13,374 nt of DNA from ZC4RG30 sp964396335 (lineage in GTDB: Bacteria; Pseudomonadota; Gammaproteobacteria; Steroidobacterales; Steroidobacteraceae): positions 1 to 13,374 of the forward strand of contig CAYNEX010000076.1 in assembly GCA_964396335.1 (NCBI GenBank), written 5' to 3'. Under the pieces are notes generated by a model. It was not told the DNA's origin. It saw nothing but the letters and a program-made list of their open reading frames with translations, and did no database searches. Both the position numbers and the translations under genes were made by a program. How positions within the stretch are numbered: position 1 is the first letter of the stretch; each line of letters opens with the position of its first letter. Of the stretch, positions 6,122-12,938 are shown piece after piece.

Positions 6122-7817
6122 CCTCGCCCGTGAGCCGCTTGATGGTGGCGCGGACGCCCTCGTGGTCGGGCGAACCGGCCAGCGCCTGCTGCCAGACGTA
6201 ATACGCCCTGTCCTCCGCGCCGCTCTTCCACAGCACCTCGCCGAAGTGCGCGCCGATCTCGGCGTCCTGGCTGTTCAGCCAGGCGCGCTCCAGGTAGTCG
6301 AGCGCCTGCTGCTGCCGGCCACCGCGGTACAGCACCCAGCCGAGGCTGTCCTGGATGGCCGGATTGTCCGGCGATACCGTCAGCGCCTTGCGGACATAGC
6401 TTTCCGCGTCACGCAGCCGCATGCCGTGGTCGGCCAGGGTATACCCCAGCGCATTGAGCAGCTGCGGGTCTTCCGGACGGCGCTTCAGCGCGCGTTCGAA
6501 CTCGGCCACCGCCTGGCGGGTCCGGCCGGCGCTCTCGAGCACGGTGGCGCGCGAATAGTCGATGTCCGGGTGATCCGGGAAACGCTTCGCCAGCTCATCG
6601 AGCGTGGCCAGCGCGCCCTTCAGGTCGCCGCTCTCGGACTGCAGGTGCACACGGGTCAGGCCGGCCTCGAGCGCGTCGCGGATGTTCTGCTCCCCATGCT
6701 CGTCGATGAGCTGCAGTGCCTCGGCGGTGGCGCCCTCCTTCATCAGCAGCCGCGCTGCCGAAGCGCGCGCGCTCAGCCCCATCGCGCTGTCGCCCAGCAC
6801 CCGGTAGCTCTCGATCGCGCGCTCGGTGTCGCCGCGGCGTTCGGCCAGTTGCGCGTAATAGAGCACCCCGAGCGGGGTGACGCCGGTGCGGCTGAACAGT
6901 TCCTCGAGGCGCTGCTCGGCGGCATCGAGCCGGCCCTGGCGCATGGCCAGGCTGATCAGGCGGCGCGCGGCGCCGGCGGCGGTTTCGGGACGTTCCACCA
7001 GGATCTCCAGTTCCTGCTCGGCGTCGGCATTGCGGCCGGCTCCCTGCAACAGGTCGGCAAGCAGGAAGGCATCCTCGCCCCGCAGCTCTTCCGCCGGCAG
7101 CGCCGCCGCACCGGCCAGCGCCGCATCGTGCTGGCCCAGCATCGACAGCGCGCGCAGCGTGATGGCCTGCGCCTCGATCATGTTCGGGTCCAGCTCACCG
7201 GCACGCCGGGCGGCATCCAGTGCGGCCTGCATGTTGTAGGCGGACAGCGCCAGCCGCGCCTGCGCCAGCAGCACTTCCGCCGCCGGGTCATCGCCCATCA
7301 GCACTTCACCGAACAGGCGGTAGACCAGCGCGGCATCGGCCTCGTCGGCCAGCACCTCGGCGAAGCTGAGCGGATCCTGGGTGCCGGAATGACCGGAGTC
7401 GCGCCAGGCGGCCAGGGCCTCGCGCGCCTCGTCGACGTCATAGCGCTTCATCGCCACCAGCGCGGCGGCCAGCGCGGCCTCGCCCGAGTAGGGCACCAGC
7501 TCGCGCCAGCGCGCGGCGGCCAGGCGCGCCGAAGTCAGGTTCTCGCAGCCCATCGCCAGCTGCGAGGCGCGCATGGCCACCTCCGGATCATCCGAGGAGC
7601 GGGCCGCACGCAGGTAGCTTTCGCTGGCCGTGCGGCAGTCGCCTTCACGCAGCGCGGTCTGCGCGGCCTGCAATGCCTCGGACTCCACCTGCGGATCCAC
7701 TGCCGCGGGTGCATCCGTGCGAAGGGGCGTTGTGGTGCTGCAGGCAGTGGCCAGCGCGAGAACGACCAGCAGGCCGCCGCGCAAGGCTGCCGCGAAGGGG
7801 GTGGCTTCAGGCATCAT
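6105..7817 (-). CDS. TPR-repeat outer-membrane lipoprotein (LbcA-like)
   Basis: A 570-residue protein starting at the ATGATG at 7817. The reading frame stays open upstream into prfA on the other strand, but the signal peptide MMPEATPFAAALRGGLLV begins here. A hydrophobic stretch leads to ALATAC (Cys26), a plausible though not ideal lipobox. The rest is helical, with degenerate repeats; the clearest TPR units are at about 436-555 (for example QLLNALGYTLADHG and AIQDSLGWVLYRGGRQQQ). In Pseudomonas the gene at this place, between lolB and hemA, is LbcA (PA4667), the lipoprotein partner of the CtpA protease that degrades peptidoglycan endopeptidases. By position and architecture this may be its counterpart, but I infer that role and no ctpA is visible. 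It overlaps lolB by 17 bp. There is no Shine-Dalgarno before the start. Confidence 0.88.
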   Translation of the reverse strand: MMPEATPFAAALRGGLLVVLALATACSTTTPLRTDAPAAVDPQVESEALQAAQTALREGDCRTASESYLRAARSSDDPEVAMRASQLAMGCENLTSARLAAARWRELVPYSGEAALAAALVAMKRYDVDEAREALAAWRDSGHSGTQDPLSFAEVLADEADAALVYRLFGEVLMGDDPAAEVLLAQARLALSAYNMQAALDAARRAGELDPNMIEAQAITLRALSMLGQHDAALAGAAALPAEELRGEDAFLLADLLQGAGRNADAEQELEILVERPETAAGAARRLISLAMRQGRLDAAEQRLEELFSRTGVTPLGVLYYAQLAERRGDTERAIESYRVLGDSAMGLSARASAARLLMKEGATAEALQLIDEHGEQNIRDALEAGLTRVHLQSESGDLKGALATLDELAKRFPDHPDIDYSRATVLESAGRTRQAVAEFERALKRRPEDPQLLNALGYTLADHGMRLRDAESYVRKALTVSPDNPAIQDSLGWVLYRGGRQQQALDYLERAWLNSQDAEIGAHFGEVLWKSGAEDRAYYVWQQALAGSPDHEGVRATIKRLTGEDVGGG

Positions 7818-7823
7818 TTCGTC

Positions 7824-7831
7824 ACTATAAC
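7824..7831. promoter_or_regulatory. Overlapping divergent -10-like elements between TPR gene and prfA
   Basis: In the 25-bp intergenic region, TATAAC (7826-7831, plus strand) is a good -10 for prfA and TATAGT (7829-7824, minus strand) a good -10 for the TPR gene, and the two share four base pairs. Convincing -35 boxes are lacking on both sides. If used, the transcripts would start about 5 nt before the prfA ATG and at about the TPR-gene ATG, so nearly or fully leaderless. The AT-rich patch stands out in very GC-rich surroundings. Confidence 0.35.
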
Positions 7832-7842
7832 GTTGTCCGACC

Positions 7843-8928
7843 ATGAAAGCCTCGATCCGACAGAAACTGGAAAAGACCGCCGAACGGTTCGAGGAAGTGG
7901 GACGGATGCTGGCCGACCCCGCCATCGCCGGGGGCTCCGATACGTTCCGCGAACTTTCGATGGAATATGCCCGCCTCGAACCGGTGGCGCAGGGGTTCCG
8001 GGAACACGTGGAGCTGGAAAAGCAGCTCGACTCCGCCCGCGAACTGGCCGCCGACGCCGATCCGGACATGCGCCAGATGGGCGAGGAAGAGGTGCAGCGC
8101 CTCACCTCCCGGCTGGAGGAGCACGACCGCGAACTCTCGCTGCTGCTGCTGCCGCGCGACCCGCGCGACGAGCGCAACATCTACCTGGAAGTGCGCGCCG
8201 GCACCGGCGGTGACGAGGCGGCCATCTTCGCCGGCGACCTGCACCGCATGTACAGCCGTTATGCCGAATCACGCGGCTGGCAGGTGGAGATCCTCTCCGA
8301 GAGCCCCGGCGAGCATGGCGGCTACAAGGAAGTGATCAGCCGTGTGGTCGGGCGTGGCGCCTTCTCGGCCTTCAAGTTCGAATCCGGCACGCATCGCGTG
8401 CAGCGCGTGCCCGAGACCGAGGCGCAGGGGCGCATCCATACCTCGGCCTGCACCGTGGCCGTGCTGCCGGAACTGGACGAGATCGATGACATCCAGATCA
8501 ATCCGGCCGAACTGCGCATCGACACCTTCCGTGCCTCCGGTGCCGGCGGCCAGCATGTGAACAAGACCGACTCGGCCATCCGCATCACCCACCTGCCCAC
8601 TGGCCTGGTGGTCGAGTGCCAGGATGAGCGCTCGCAGCACAAGAACCGCGCCCGTGCGCTGGCGCTGCTGAAGGCGCGGCTGCTGGCCGCGGAGCAGGAG
8701 AAGCAGGCCAGCGCCCAGGCCCGCTCGCGCAAGCTGCAGGTGGGCAGCGGCGACCGCTCCGAACGCATCCGCACCTACAACTTCCCGCAGGGACGGGTCA
8801 CCGACCATCGCATCAACCTGACGCTGTACAAGCTGGCCGAGGTGATGAATGGCGACCTCGACGAACTGCTGAAGGCCTTGCAGACTGAATACCAGGCCGA
8901 GGAACTGGCGGAACAGGTCGGCGAGTAG
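7843..8928 (+). CDS. prfA: Peptide chain release factor 1
   Basis: RF1 recognises UAA and UAG in the ribosomal A site and triggers peptide release. The 361 residues match the usual length (E. coli 360). The stop-codon reading PxT motif is PET (190-192). The catalytic GGQ lies at 235-237 in SGAGGQHVNKTDSAIRITH, the target of PrmC methylation on Gln. Also visible are EVRAGTGGDEAAIFAGD (116-132) and NFPQGRVTDHRINLT near the C terminus. The ATG at 7843 is the only possible start: an in-frame TAA lies at 7828-7830, and the N terminus MKASIRQKLE aligns with that of E. coli RF1. There is no Shine-Dalgarno. hemA, which usually precedes prfA, is missing. The gene terminates in TAG, itself read by RF1. 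Confidence 0.98.
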   Translation: MKASIRQKLEKTAERFEEVGRMLADPAIAGGSDTFRELSMEYARLEPVAQGFREHVELEKQLDSARELAADADPDMRQMGEEEVQRLTSRLEEHDRELSLLLLPRDPRDERNIYLEVRAGTGGDEAAIFAGDLHRMYSRYAESRGWQVEILSESPGEHGGYKEVISRVVGRGAFSAFKFESGTHRVQRVPETEAQGRIHTSACTVAVLPELDEIDDIQINPAELRIDTFRASGAGGQHVNKTDSAIRITHLPTGLVVECQDERSQHKNRARALALLKARLLAAEQEKQASAQARSRKLQVGSGDRSERIRTYNFPQGRVTDHRINLTLYKLAEVMNGDLDELLKALQTEYQAEELAEQVGE

Positions 8929-8989
8929 GGACCGCGCGCGCAGGCCGCGCTGAAGCGCAGCGGCGTGGTGAAGAGCGCGTCCTGTTCGG

Positions 8990-9009
8990 CTGGTCCGCGA
9001 GCGGACCAG
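8990..9009. repeat. 8-bp perfect stem-loop between convergent prfA and membrane-protein gene
   Basis: CTGGTCCG (8990-8997) and CGGACCAG (9002-9009) form a perfect stem around a CGAG tetraloop. It lies between the 3' ends of prfA and the minus-strand membrane gene, and could serve both transcripts as an mRNA-stabilising or transcript-ending structure. Neither side has a T-run, so a classical intrinsic terminator is unlikely. Confidence 0.6.
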
Positions 9010-9016
9010 TGATCGA

Positions 9017-9856
9017 TCAAGGGGCCCGGGCCCTGCCCTCACCGCTCAGCGCGCGCCAGGCCGTGACCGTGACCGCGCCGCCATACACCACCGGCACCGC
9101 CAGCAGCACCGCCATCAGCCAGCGCGACAGCGCCAGCCCGCCCGGCGTCGCCGTGGCGCGCCCGGCCAGTTCCATCACCATGCCCAGCAGGATGCCGGTG
9201 AGCAGCACGAACACCAGCACCGCCGCCAGCAGGGTGCCGGCCACATAGGCCATGGCTGTCCAGCGCCCCTGCACCAGCTCGAGGCTGCGACGCAGGGCGC
9301 GCAGCGGCGCGCGCGCCCGCACCGCCTGCGCGCCACGCGCATCGGCATCCAGGTCCGCGGCCACCAGCGCCGGCCACGCGAACCAGGCAAAGACCAGCAC
9401 CAGGCAGGCCGCGACGGTCAGCAGCGCGGCGGTGAGGCGGAAACCCTGCTGCGCGGTGACCAGCATCGCCGGGATCAATGGCAGCAGCATCAGCAGCAGC
9501 AGCAGCACGACGAAGGGCACGTCCACGGCCGCCTGGCGGATCGAATCCAGCACCGGCCGCCGCGCACCCTGCGCCAGCGACAACTGGTCGCGCAGCACCG
9601 CGCCATAGCAGATCAGCGTCAGCACTGTGCTGGCGAAGGTCAGGCCCCACCAGTCGGCGCTGTAGGTCTGGCTGCGCGCACCGCTCAGCGCCGCCTCCGA
9701 TCCCGGCGTGGCCCCGGCGGCCACCCCGATCACCGCCAGCGGCAGGCACACCGGCAGGCAGCTCTTGAACAGCGGCCACGCCGCGCTCAGGATCGCGCGC
9801 GGGTGCAGGCTTTCGGGCACGGGCAGGCCCGGCTTGGCAGGATTCTCGAGGGACAC
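9017..9856 (-). CDS. Uncharacterised six-helix membrane protein between prfA and prmC
   Basis: I do not recognise a named family. From the GTG at 9856 the product is 279 residues with about six hydrophobic segments (roughly 33-50, 70-88, 113-135, 141-166, 199-229, 243-266), so it is an inner-membrane protein. The second half contains an acidic/basic loop (DLDADARGAQAVRARAPLRALRR, residues 168-190, described by its ends) and QGRWTAMAYVAG. The frame stays open to 10051, but those extra residues are Ser/Ala-rich and antisense to prmC, so a start near 9856 is more likely. GTG 9820 is an alternative, and neither has a clear Shine-Dalgarno. The start lies 10 bp from the divergent prmC start. The coding potential is supported by conserved-looking helices, but function is unknown. 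Its position splits prfA from prmC. Confidence 0.72.
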   Translation of the reverse strand: MSLENPAKPGLPVPESLHPRAILSAAWPLFKSCLPVCLPLAVIGVAAGATPGSEAALSGARSQTYSADWWGLTFASTVLTLICYGAVLRDQLSLAQGARRPVLDSIRQAAVDVPFVVLLLLLMLLPLIPAMLVTAQQGFRLTAALLTVAACLVLVFAWFAWPALVAADLDADARGAQAVRARAPLRALRRSLELVQGRWTAMAYVAGTLLAAVLVFVLLTGILLGMVMELAGRATATPGGLALSRWLMAVLLAVPVVYGGAVTVTAWRALSGEGRARAP

Positions 9857-9860
9857 AGGA
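9857..9860 (+). promoter_or_regulatory. Shine-Dalgarno deciding the prmC start
   Basis: AGGA lies 6 nt before ATG 9867. This, together with the antisense membrane gene upstream, supports 9867 over the more distant in-frame ATG at 9708. Confidence 0.6.
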
Positions 9861-9866
9861 CAACCG

Positions 9867-10715
9867 ATGGCAGCGGAAAGCGGCGGCAATTTAGCAGAGC
9901 CTGCGCGCGTGGGCGCGTTACTGGCCGGCGCGGCGGCGCGCGGGGTGGCCAGGCTCGACGCCGAGCTGCTGCTGGCGGCGCTGCTGCGCGTGTCGCGCGC
10001 GCAGCTGATCGCCTTCGACGAACGCGAGGTGGATGCGCTCACCTGCGCCATGTTCGAGGTGGGCCTTGCCCGCCTTGCCGATGGCGAACCGCTCTCCTAC
10101 ATCACCGGCGTGCGCGAGTTCTGGTCGCTGCCGCTGTCGGTGGCGCCGGGCGTGCTGGTGCCGCGACCGGAAACCGAGCTGCTGGTGGAACGCTGCCTGG
10201 CGGAACTGGATGCATCGCCGCGCCGCGTGGCCGACCTCGGCACCGGCAGCGGCGCGATCGCGCTGGCGCTGGCGCGTGAAAGGCCGGCCTGGCAGGTCAT
10301 CGCCACCGACCGTTCGGCCGAGGCGCTGGAGATTGCCGCGGTCAATTGCCGCCGGCTGCGCATCGACAATGTCGAACTGCGCCAGGGCAGCTGGTGCGAA
10401 CCGCTGGCCGGCGAGCGCTTCGATGCCATCCTCAGCAACCCGCCCTACATCGCCCCCGGCGACGCGGCATTGCCGGCGCTGCGCCATGAGCCGATCCAGG
10501 CACTGGTGGCCGACGATGAGGGCTTTGCCGACCTGCTGCAGATCGCCCGCGCGGCGCGCGCGCACCTGAAGCCCGGCGGCCTGCTGCTGATGGAACATGG
10601 TGCAGGGCAATCGTCGCGCCTGCTCGAGGAACTGGCGCGGCTGGGTTATCGTGATGCGGCTTCGCATCCTGACCTTGCCGGACATGATCGGGTGGTGCAG
10701 GCCGTCTGGCCCTGA
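9867..10715 (+). CDS. prmC: Release factor glutamine N5-methyltransferase PrmC
   Basis: Methylates the GGQ glutamine of RF1 and RF2 with S-adenosylmethionine, which speeds translation termination. The 282 residues match the family. An N-terminal helical domain (1-75) is followed by GEPLSYITGVREFWSLPL (73-90) and VPRPETELLVE (98-108). The SAM-binding motif is DLGTGSGAIALALA (123-136) and the catalytic NPPY is at 191-194. The start ATG is chosen by AGGA 6 nt upstream; an in-frame ATG at 9708 would run antisense through the membrane gene. It normally forms an operon directly with prfA, but here a divergent minus-strand gene lies between. prmC must therefore have its own promoter, probably inside that gene. 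ppiB follows after 54 bp. Confidence 0.96.
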   Translation: MAAESGGNLAEPARVGALLAGAAARGVARLDAELLLAALLRVSRAQLIAFDEREVDALTCAMFEVGLARLADGEPLSYITGVREFWSLPLSVAPGVLVPRPETELLVERCLAELDASPRRVADLGTGSGAIALALARERPAWQVIATDRSAEALEIAAVNCRRLRIDNVELRQGSWCEPLAGERFDAILSNPPYIAPGDAALPALRHEPIQALVADDEGFADLLQIARAARAHLKPGGLLLMEHGAGQSSRLLEELARLGYRDAASHPDLAGHDRVVQAVWP

Positions 10716-10769
10716 GCCGTTCCAGCCTGTACTGTTGCGCCCCTTCCCCGCCATTCAACAGGAACTCCC

Positions 10770-11267
10770 ATGGTCCGTTTCGAAACCTCCGTCGGTGGCT
10801 TCACGCTCGAACTGGATGCCGAGAAGGCGCCGCTCACCGTCGCCAACTTCCTCGCCTATGTGGATGAGGGTTTCTACGACGGCCTGATCTTCCACCGTGT
10901 CATCCCCGGCTTCATGATCCAGGGCGGCGGCATGACGCCGGACATGGCGCAGAAGGCCAACAAGGCGCCGATCAAGAACGAGGCCACCAACGGCCTGAAG
11001 AACAAGCGCGGCACCATCGCGATGGCGCGCACCAACGTGGTCGACTCGGCCACCTCGCAGTTCTTCATCAACCTGGTGGACAACGACTTCCTCGATCACC
11101 AGGGCGCGCACAACTACGGTTATGCCGTGTTCGGTCGCGTGGTGGACGGCATGGACACCATCGACCGCATCGCCAGGGAGCGCACCGGTCGTTCCAAGGG
11201 CCATGACGATGTGCCGGTGACCCCGGTGGTGATCGAGTCCGCACGCCGCGTCGAAGCGGCAGGCTGA
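10770..11267 (+). CDS. ppiB: Cyclophilin-type peptidyl-prolyl cis-trans isomerase B
   Basis: Catalyses proline cis-trans isomerisation during protein folding. The 165 residues carry no signal peptide, so the enzyme is cytoplasmic. The active-site block IFHRVIPGFMIQGGG (40-54) holds Arg43, Phe48 and Gln51. NEATNGLKNKRGTIAMAR (70-87) and SATSQFFINLVDNDFLDH (93-110) are typical of the E. coli PpiB group (164 residues). Like that group, it has Phe (107) where cyclosporin-sensitive cyclophilins have Trp. AGGAA ends 5 nt before the ATG. It lies between prmC and mtgA on the same strand with short gaps (54 and 19 bp), so cotranscription is likely. Confidence 0.97.
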   Translation: MVRFETSVGGFTLELDAEKAPLTVANFLAYVDEGFYDGLIFHRVIPGFMIQGGGMTPDMAQKANKAPIKNEATNGLKNKRGTIAMARTNVVDSATSQFFINLVDNDFLDHQGAHNYGYAVFGRVVDGMDTIDRIARERTGRSKGHDDVPVTPVVIESARRVEAAG

Positions 11268-11286
11268 TCCCGGAACATCCTTCGCA

Positions 11287-12012
11287 ATGGGCAGCAGGCG
11301 TGGCTTCTGGCGGCGTCTGCTGCGCCGTGCGCTGCTGTCCCTCGCGGCGCTGGTTCTCCTCTCGGTCCTGCTGGTCGTCGCAGGCCGTTACATCGATCCC
11401 TGGACCAGCGGCTACATGCTGCAGGCCCGCGTCGGATCCTGGTTCGACGACGATCCGAAGCCCTTCCGCCTGCGCCATCAATGGCGCGATTACGAACAGA
11501 TCTCGCAGCACCTGGCGCTGGCCGTGGTGGCCTCCGAGGACCAGCGTTTCCCGCAGCACCGTGGCTTCGACTTCAAGCAGATCCAGAAGGCGCTGGAGGA
11601 AGCCGGCCGCGGCGGCCGCATGCGCGGCGCCAGCACCATCACGCAGCAGGTGGCGCGCAACCTCTACCTGTGGAATGGCCGCAGCTGGATCCGCAAGGGA
11701 CTGGAAGCCTGGTACACGGTGCTGATCGAGCTGCTCTGGCCGAAGCAGCGCATCCTCGAGGTGTACCTGAACATCGCCGAGATGGGCCCGGGCATCTATG
11801 GCGCGGAGGCAGCCTCGCAGGAGTATTTCCGCAAGCCTGCCGCGCAACTGACGCGCGCGCAGGCGGCGCGCCTGGCGGCGGTGCTGCCGAATCCGAACCG
11901 GCTCAGCGCCGCCAATCCCGGTCCGTATGTGCAGCGGCGCGAGCAGGAGATCCAGCGGCAGATGTCCGCGCTGGGCGGCACCACCTGGCTGCCGTGGGAA
12001 AAGCGTCGCTGA
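11287..12012 (+). CDS. mtgA: Monofunctional peptidoglycan glycosyltransferase MtgA
   Basis: Polymerises lipid II into glycan strands at the periplasmic face of the inner membrane and lacks a transpeptidase domain. The 241 residues contain one N-terminal anchor helix (about 14-32) after an Arg-rich start. The GT51 domain follows: AVVASEDQRFPQHRGFD (79-95) with catalytic Glu84, RGASTITQQVARNLYLW (113-129), RKGLEAWYTVLIELLW (136-151) and RILEVYLNIAEMGPGIYGAE (155-174). The length is typical of the family. Only a weak GGAA lies 11 nt before the ATG, so coupling to ppiB, which ends 19 bp upstream, is probable. The 3' end faces hslO, with 18 bp between the stop codons and no visible terminator. Confidence 0.96.
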   Translation: MGSRRGFWRRLLRRALLSLAALVLLSVLLVVAGRYIDPWTSGYMLQARVGSWFDDDPKPFRLRHQWRDYEQISQHLALAVVASEDQRFPQHRGFDFKQIQKALEEAGRGGRMRGASTITQQVARNLYLWNGRSWIRKGLEAWYTVLIELLWPKQRILEVYLNIAEMGPGIYGAEAASQEYFRKPAAQLTRAQAARLAAVLPNPNRLSAANPGPYVQRREQEIQRQMSALGGTTWLPWEKRR

Positions 12013-12030
12013 CCCCGGGAAGGCAGCGGC

Positions 12031-12930
12031 TCAGTTGAGGCGGTCGGTGCCTTCGGAGGCCGGCAGGAACAGGCTCGCGGCATCCACCGCGTCGAATCGA
12101 TAGGGCTTGCGGCAGAACTCGCAGGTCACGACCGCCTCGCCCTGCTCGGTGAGGATGGATTCGACTTCGTCACGGCCCAGGCCACGCAGCATGGCTTCGA
12201 CCCGCTGCCGGTCGCAGCGGCAGGCAAAACGCACGTTCTCGGCCTCGAACAGGCGCAGGTCACGGCTGCCGAACAGGTGGCCGAGCAGCTTTTCGCAATC
12301 GCCGGCCAGCAGTTCGTCGCGGCTGACGGTGGCCATCAGCGCGGTGGCCTCTTCCCAGAGGTCCTGCGTGGCGGCCGCGGCCACCTCACCTTCTCGGTCC
12401 GCTGCCGGCATCTTCTGCAGCAGCAGGCCGGCCGCGCCGTATTCATCGGCCGCCAGGCGGATCATCGTCGGCAGCTGCTCGGAAGTGGCGAAGTAGTTCT
12501 CGAGGCATTGCGCCAGCGAGTCACCATCCAGCGGCACGATGCCCTGCCAGGGCTGGCCATTGCCCTGCTCGACGCTGACGGCCATGCGGCCGCCGGCGAT
12601 GAGCCCGGGGAAGGTGATCGTGTCATCGACCGGCACCTCTTCATTCAGGTGCGCGACCCCGCGCATGGTGCGCGTGTCGGTGGCCTGCGTGACCAGCATC
12701 GACACCGGCCCCTCGCTGCCCGCCAGCTGCAGTGTCAGCGTGCCGTTGAACTTCAGCGACGCGGACAGCAGCACGGTGGCGGCAAGGGATTCACCCAGCA
12801 GGTTGCGCGCCGGCGCCGGCAGCAGCTGGTGCTCGCGCGCCTCGATCCAGGCGCGCGACAGGTAGACCAAGTGGCCACGCACCGGCGCATCTTCGAACAG
12901 GAAGCGCCGCAGGGTGTCGTGCTCGCTCAT
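12031..12930 (-). CDS. hslO: Redox-regulated chaperone Hsp33
   Basis: Cytoplasmic holdase activated by oxidative and heat stress. The 299 residues comprise an N-terminal domain starting DTLRRFLFEDAPVRGHLVYL, with LGESLAATVLLSASLKF (45-61), and a C-terminal redox switch with the zinc ligands Cys237, Cys239 (CRC), Cys270 and Cys273 (CEFC). This is the standard CxC...CxxC arrangement, so the switch appears intact. The frame is open further upstream, but that part is antisense or out of frame to gatB; the ATG at 12930 gives the family N terminus. It begins 8 nt after the gatB stop, suggesting cotranscription although the two genes have no obvious common function. Its 3' end is convergent with mtgA. 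Confidence 0.96.
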   Translation of the reverse strand: MSEHDTLRRFLFEDAPVRGHLVYLSRAWIEAREHQLLPAPARNLLGESLAATVLLSASLKFNGTLTLQLAGSEGPVSMLVTQATDTRTMRGVAHLNEEVPVDDTITFPGLIAGGRMAVSVEQGNGQPWQGIVPLDGDSLAQCLENYFATSEQLPTMIRLAADEYGAAGLLLQKMPAADREGEVAAAATQDLWEEATALMATVSRDELLAGDCEKLLGHLFGSRDLRLFEAENVRFACRCDRQRVEAMLRGLGRDEVESILTEQGEAVVTCEFCRKPYRFDAVDAASLFLPASEGTDRLN

Positions 12931-12938
12931 CGCTGCGG

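Noticed and set aside
4559..6133. Plus-strand open frame of 524 codons across tRNA-Gln, ispE and lolB
   Set aside because: Antisense shadow of well-supported genes, and it crosses a tRNA.
7818..8180. N-terminal extension of the TPR lipoprotein into prfA
   Set aside because: The extension is antisense to conserved RF1 sequence and Ser/Arg-rich, and it would bury the lipoprotein signal peptide that starts at 7817.
5727..8213. Plus-strand open frame of 828 codons across lolB, the TPR gene and prfA
   Set aside because: Antisense to the TPR gene for most of its length and out of frame in prfA; no recognisable domain.
9857..10051. N-terminal extension of the six-helix membrane protein
   Set aside because: Low-complexity Ser/Ala sequence antisense to the prmC N terminus.
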